Below are positions 61,333-64,000 of a stretch of 64,000 nucleotides of DNA, piece after piece. How positions within the stretch are numbered: the stretch's first letter is position 1; every line of letters begins with the position of its first letter. Origin of the DNA: Flavobacteriaceae bacterium (lineage in GTDB: Bacteria > Bacteroidota > Bacteroidia > Flavobacteriales > Flavobacteriaceae); contig CP046177.1 in assembly GCA_014075215.1 (NCBI GenBank), positions 1,178,001 to 1,242,000 on the forward strand. The letters run 5' to 3'. A program made the position numbers and the translations under genes. The notes under the pieces were generated by a model. That model made no database searches and was not told the origin of the DNA. It was given only the letters and a program-made list of their open reading frames with translations.

Positions 61333-61960
61333 TTAGGCGCACGTTCCCACCATTTGCCTAGTGAGTTGAATTTTATAGAACATGTTGTAGGTAAGATTCA
61401 TAAGTCCTATGGCGGTTTCTGCTCTTTTGATTCCTATTTTTCTAAAGAACATACTACCCGTAGAGTTTTTCATAAACCCAAAAACATGTTCAACTCTTGC
61501 TCTTGTCTCGGGTTTTTCTGTATTTGATGATTTTTGTTCTTTGGTTAATGGCTTATTCTTACACCCATTTTCATGGATTTGATCTTTCACTGAAGTTCCA
61601 AATCCTGTTGCTATCAGGAATGTCATCTGATATGGTAAGATTTAAAAAACGTATAAAACTCATACGATCATTGATCTGATAATCGGTTTGTTCACCCGAA
61701 AGATTATAATAATGTTGTAGGATTAGGGCGTGTTAACACTCCCTAGTATCTTGAACATCAATATATAATCATAGGGAGGTCCTCCTCCTTTACCTTTGGG
61801 TTCTTTGTGTAGTAAGGTTTCTAATAAATCTCTGAATATCTCAAAGTACCCATGATTTAATCGTTCCAAAGGATCGCCTAATTCACTTAGTTTACTCAAT
61901 CGGATGTCTTGATCAAAAAAAGCCGTAATCTCTGTGTCGTTTGTATCTTTTTGCCATATC
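61333..61960 (-). pseudogene. IS5-family transposase, decayed
   Basis: Reading the minus strand from ~61960: QDIRLSKLSELGDPLERLN and EIFRDLLETLLHKEPKG (N-terminal region), then a frameshift/stop near 61735, then LSGEQTDYQINDRMSFIRF, and after a missing catalytic middle the C-terminal part TRARVEHVFGFMKNSTGSMFFRKIG to 61333. It belongs to a different IS5 lineage from the three elements above. Inactive. Confidence 0.78.
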
Positions 61961-62047
61961 GAAATATCGCTATTTTTCTAATCAAAATCAAATTAAAGAG
62001 TTTTTGAAACAAAACCTGAAATTTTCAACTGTCTATATTTAGTAGGA

Positions 62048-62599
62048 TCATCGGGAAGGAGATAATCCCTGTATACAAATGATATAATTCATGCCTAAAG
62101 AAGGTTGATTGATATCAACCGGTTTACTTCCTCCCGCAGGCTCTATGTTAATCTTAACCGGTGATGTCCCCATTTGCGCATTTGCCGTACTTTTATAATA
62201 TTTATTGGGAGATGTACGCGACAAAAAATTCCCTTGCGGGTTATCACTATCTTCCGGACTGGCATTGTTACATAGCAGAGCAACCGTACTACCTGAAACC
62301 TTGTGGGTATGTGGGGGTAAGTTACCTAGAGTTAAAGTTACTGATGATTTGAACCACCCATATCTCTGCCCCTCTCTTACATAGCTCAAACCTTGACCTT
62401 TACCGGCACCCACAGGAACTCTGGACCTCAAATCGGGCAATGCAAAATTGGTTCTACCATCGCCACCATAGGTAGTACCTAAAAGTGAATACAGTTTTTC
62501 ATTATCACTAATAGCTATTACCCGACCATCACAAAATGCCCAGTTTTCCGGGGCAAAAGTTCCTGCAAATAATCGGATTTCTGCTAAATAACTCTCCAT
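62048..62599 (-). CDS. Phage tail collar / microcystin-dependent-type protein
   Basis: A 183-residue protein from ATG 62599. It has the tail-collar signature: LAEIRLFAGTFAPENWAFCDG, YSLLGTTYGGDGRTNFALPDLRSRVPVG, and LGNLPPHTHKVSG, ending GMNYIICIQGL. Such proteins form tips of tail fibres in phages and in contractile injection systems, but stand-alone copies are common in Bacteroidetes. No other phage gene is near, only IS debris. Confidence 0.87.
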   Translation of the reverse strand: MESYLAEIRLFAGTFAPENWAFCDGRVIAISDNEKLYSLLGTTYGGDGRTNFALPDLRSRVPVGAGKGQGLSYVREGQRYGWFKSSVTLTLGNLPPHTHKVSGSTVALLCNNASPEDSDNPQGNFLSRTSPNKYYKSTANAQMGTSPVKINIEPAGGSKPVDINQPSLGMNYIICIQGLSPSR

Positions 62600-62934
62600 A
62601 AAAATCAAATTTTAAGTTTAAAAATTGTCTTGAAAACCTGAATTTGTAAGATTACAAATTAAAATACATGTGTATTTAGGGGGTATCAAGTAGCACAAAC
62701 TTACAATTAATTTACCATTTTACCAAATGATAAACTATTTTTTTGCTTATTTTAAATATACAAAATGTTATTATCTTGCTATCATTAAAGGTATCACAGC
62801 TTTTTATGGTATCAGGTCGGTTGCATCAATCTTTGGCTTTAAAAACATCCAGTTCTTCAAACTTTCAAACTTTTACACTATAAAAATTAGTAAAATCCCT
62901 ACATTTGCTCCTTAAAAAATTTGAAATAACTCAT
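62600..62934. other. Intergenic region upstream of pheT
   Basis: 335 bp, AT-rich. It contains a -7 box TACATTTG at 62900-62907 (matches TAnnTTTG) 28 bases before the pheT ATG, a short inverted repeat (GGTATCACAGC / GGTATCAGG region near 62790), and one of the AACTTTCAAACTTT spacer repeats at about 62860. No gene is supported. Confidence 0.5.
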
Positions 62935-64000
62935 ATGAAGATATCGTACAATTGGTTACGACAATTTCTGCAAGTTGACAAGACTACGTCCGAAATAGGT
63001 GAACTGCTTACGGATTTGGGATTAGAAGTGGAGAGTATTGTATCCGTAAGCCCGGTAAAAGGAAATTTGGAAGGAGTGGTAGTTGGTGAAGTATTAACCT
63101 GTGAACAGCACTCAAATGCTGACAGGTTAAAAATAGCGGTGGTGGATTTGGGGCAGGGAACTCCGGTACAAATTGTTTGCGGTGCATCAAATATAGCTGC
63201 CGGTCAAAAAGTTCCGGTGGCTACCATAGGCACTGTCTTATATAATGATCAAGGTGAGGAATTTAAAATTAAAAAAGGGAAGATTAGAGGGGAGGAAAGC
63301 CACGGAATGATTTGTGCCGAGGATGAATTAGGACTGGGGACTAACCACGATGGTATTATGATATTGGATGTGTCGTTAGCTCCGGGAATCCCGGCTGCCG
63401 ACGTCTTCAATATTGAAGAAGATACTGTCTTTGAAATTGGACTCACTCCTAACCGTTCGGACGCAATGAGTCATTTTGGAGTTGCAAGAGATCTGAGAGC
63501 CGGATTGATTCAAAAAGGAGTCCAGTTGGAATTGATCAAACCTTCCGTAAGTGATTTTCATGTAAATGAAAGAACCTTAAAAATTGATGTTGAAGTAGCA
63601 AACAAAAATTTAGCACCCAGATATTGTGGGATTACCATCACAAATATTGAGGTAAAGGAGGCTCCCGACCGGATTCAAAAACGATTAAAAACCATAGGCA
63701 TTACGCCTAAAAATAATATTATAGACATCACAAATTATGTGTTGCATGAACTTGGGCAACCTTTGCATGCTTTTGATGCTCAAAAGATCAGAGGAAATAA
63801 GATTGTTGTTTCCACCTTGGAAGAAGGAATAAAGTTTACCACTTTAGATGGTGTAGAAAGAACTTTGCATAAAGATGATATTATGATTTGTGACGGCTAT
63901 GCCAATCCTTTGTGCATTGCAGGAGTTTTTGGAGGCCTCAATTCCGGTATTACTCCAAATACAACATCTGTTTTTTTAGAAAGTGCTTATTTTGATCCGA
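62935..64000 (+). CDS. pheT: Phenylalanine--tRNA ligase beta subunit, 3' end outside window
   Basis: The first ~355 residues of PheT (full length about 800) are present from ATG 62935: MKISYNWLRQFLQVDKT, the tRNA-binding EMAP/OB domain (VGEVLTCEQHSNADRLKIA, QIVCGASNIAAGQKVPVA), EIGLTPNRSDAMSHFGVARDL, and the B3/4 editing domain (LAPRYCGITITNI, NYVLHELGQPLHAFDA). It pairs with PheS to charge tRNA-Phe and edits Tyr-tRNA. The frame is open to the window end. Confidence 0.95.
   Translation, partial: MKISYNWLRQFLQVDKTTSEIGELLTDLGLEVESIVSVSPVKGNLEGVVVGEVLTCEQHSNADRLKIAVVDLGQGTPVQIVCGASNIAAGQKVPVATIGTVLYNDQGEEFKIKKGKIRGEESHGMICAEDELGLGTNHDGIMILDVSLAPGIPAADVFNIEEDTVFEIGLTPNRSDAMSHFGVARDLRAGLIQKGVQLELIKPSVSDFHVNERTLKIDVEVANKNLAPRYCGITITNIEVKEAPDRIQKRLKTIGITPKNNIIDITNYVLHELGQPLHAFDAQKIRGNKIVVSTLEEGIKFTTLDGVERTLHKDDIMICDGYANPLCIAGVFGGLNSGITPNTTSVFLESAYFDP

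Noticed and set aside
62048..62599. Prophage or contractile injection system around the tail-collar gene
   Set aside because: No capsid, sheath, baseplate, integrase or lysis genes in the flanks; a lone tail-collar gene is not sufficient.
1..64000. tRNA, rRNA or CRISPR array
   Set aside because: No tRNA-like TTCGAATC arm with matching acceptor, no rRNA segment and no regularly spaced direct repeats were seen; the dispersed repeats are single insertions with inverted ends.

Overview
The window looks like a chromosome segment of a marine-type Flavobacteriaceae (Bacteroidota). The evidence is low GC, promoters of the Bacteroidetes form TTTG-N19-TAnnTTTG, a protein with a type IX secretion sorting tail, lipoproteins with the acidic surface-export signal after the cysteine, and gene sets typical of that family (DUF6452/DUF6048, WbqC/DUF6122, YfhO/DUF4834, PadR/PspC/DUF2807, PdhA/PdhC). 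Genus cannot be fixed from sequence alone. I saw no rRNA, tRNA or CRISPR array.

Layout. 0-5 kb: end of rlmD, two envelope proteins, a 2OG-Fe(II) oxygenase, a SUI1 factor, a DUF1835 protein and a nucleoside phosphorylase. 5-6.3 kb: dead IS110 element and two miniature repeats. 6.3-18.5 kb: WbqC/DUF6122, then a reverse-strand surface-polysaccharide operon (flippase, UDP-GlcNAc 2-epimerase, two glycosyltransferases, methyltransferase, YfhO, DUF4834), an outer-membrane barrel protein and a GNAT-like protein. 18.9-23.8 kb: a peptidoglycan-hydrolase island (M23 lipoprotein, two paralogous small secreted proteins, GH19-like lysozyme, small membrane protein), with an IS3 element inside the second paralogue. 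23.9-33.7 kb: frameshifted rsmE, DUF4159, a broken TMTC-like glycosyltransferase, a DUF819 transporter, and a DUF4870-PadR-PspC-DUF2807 stress module with a palindromic operator. 33.8-39.6 kb: pdhA, pdhC and a second 2-oxoacid dehydrogenase E2. 39.8-50.4 kb: a nearly complete C5-pathway haem cluster (hemA, hemCD fusion, hemB, hemL, hemE, hemF on the minus strand; an AraC regulator and hemH divergent). 50.6-64 kb: recR, symporter, VOC, pdxH, sixA, ppx, a large T9SS-secreted BNR-repeat protein, decayed AraC/IS5 debris, a phage tail-collar-like protein, and the start of pheT.

Two themes stand out. First, the segment is loaded with non-autonomous mobile DNA: four copies of a 162-bp hairpin repeat with GAGACCTTTGC ends; a ~150-160-bp family with GAACTCAT ends in two subfamilies (three whole copies and several single ends); a ~100-bp family with AACCCG ends; and three copies of an internally deleted IS5-type element, each with its own 4-bp target duplication. 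Second, several genes are broken by one small change each: hemA by an in-frame TAA, rsmE by one extra A in an A-run, the barrel protein probably by an in-frame TAG, the GH19 gene by loss of its ATG (ATGA to ATAA), and the IS3 orfB by an in-frame TAA. Either the genome is eroding or some of these are sequencing errors. The repeats and their exact duplications show real insertion activity.

The most intriguing functional candidate is the 18.9-23.8 kb island, which pairs cell-wall hydrolases with duplicated small exported proteins that could be inhibitors. That role is inference only.
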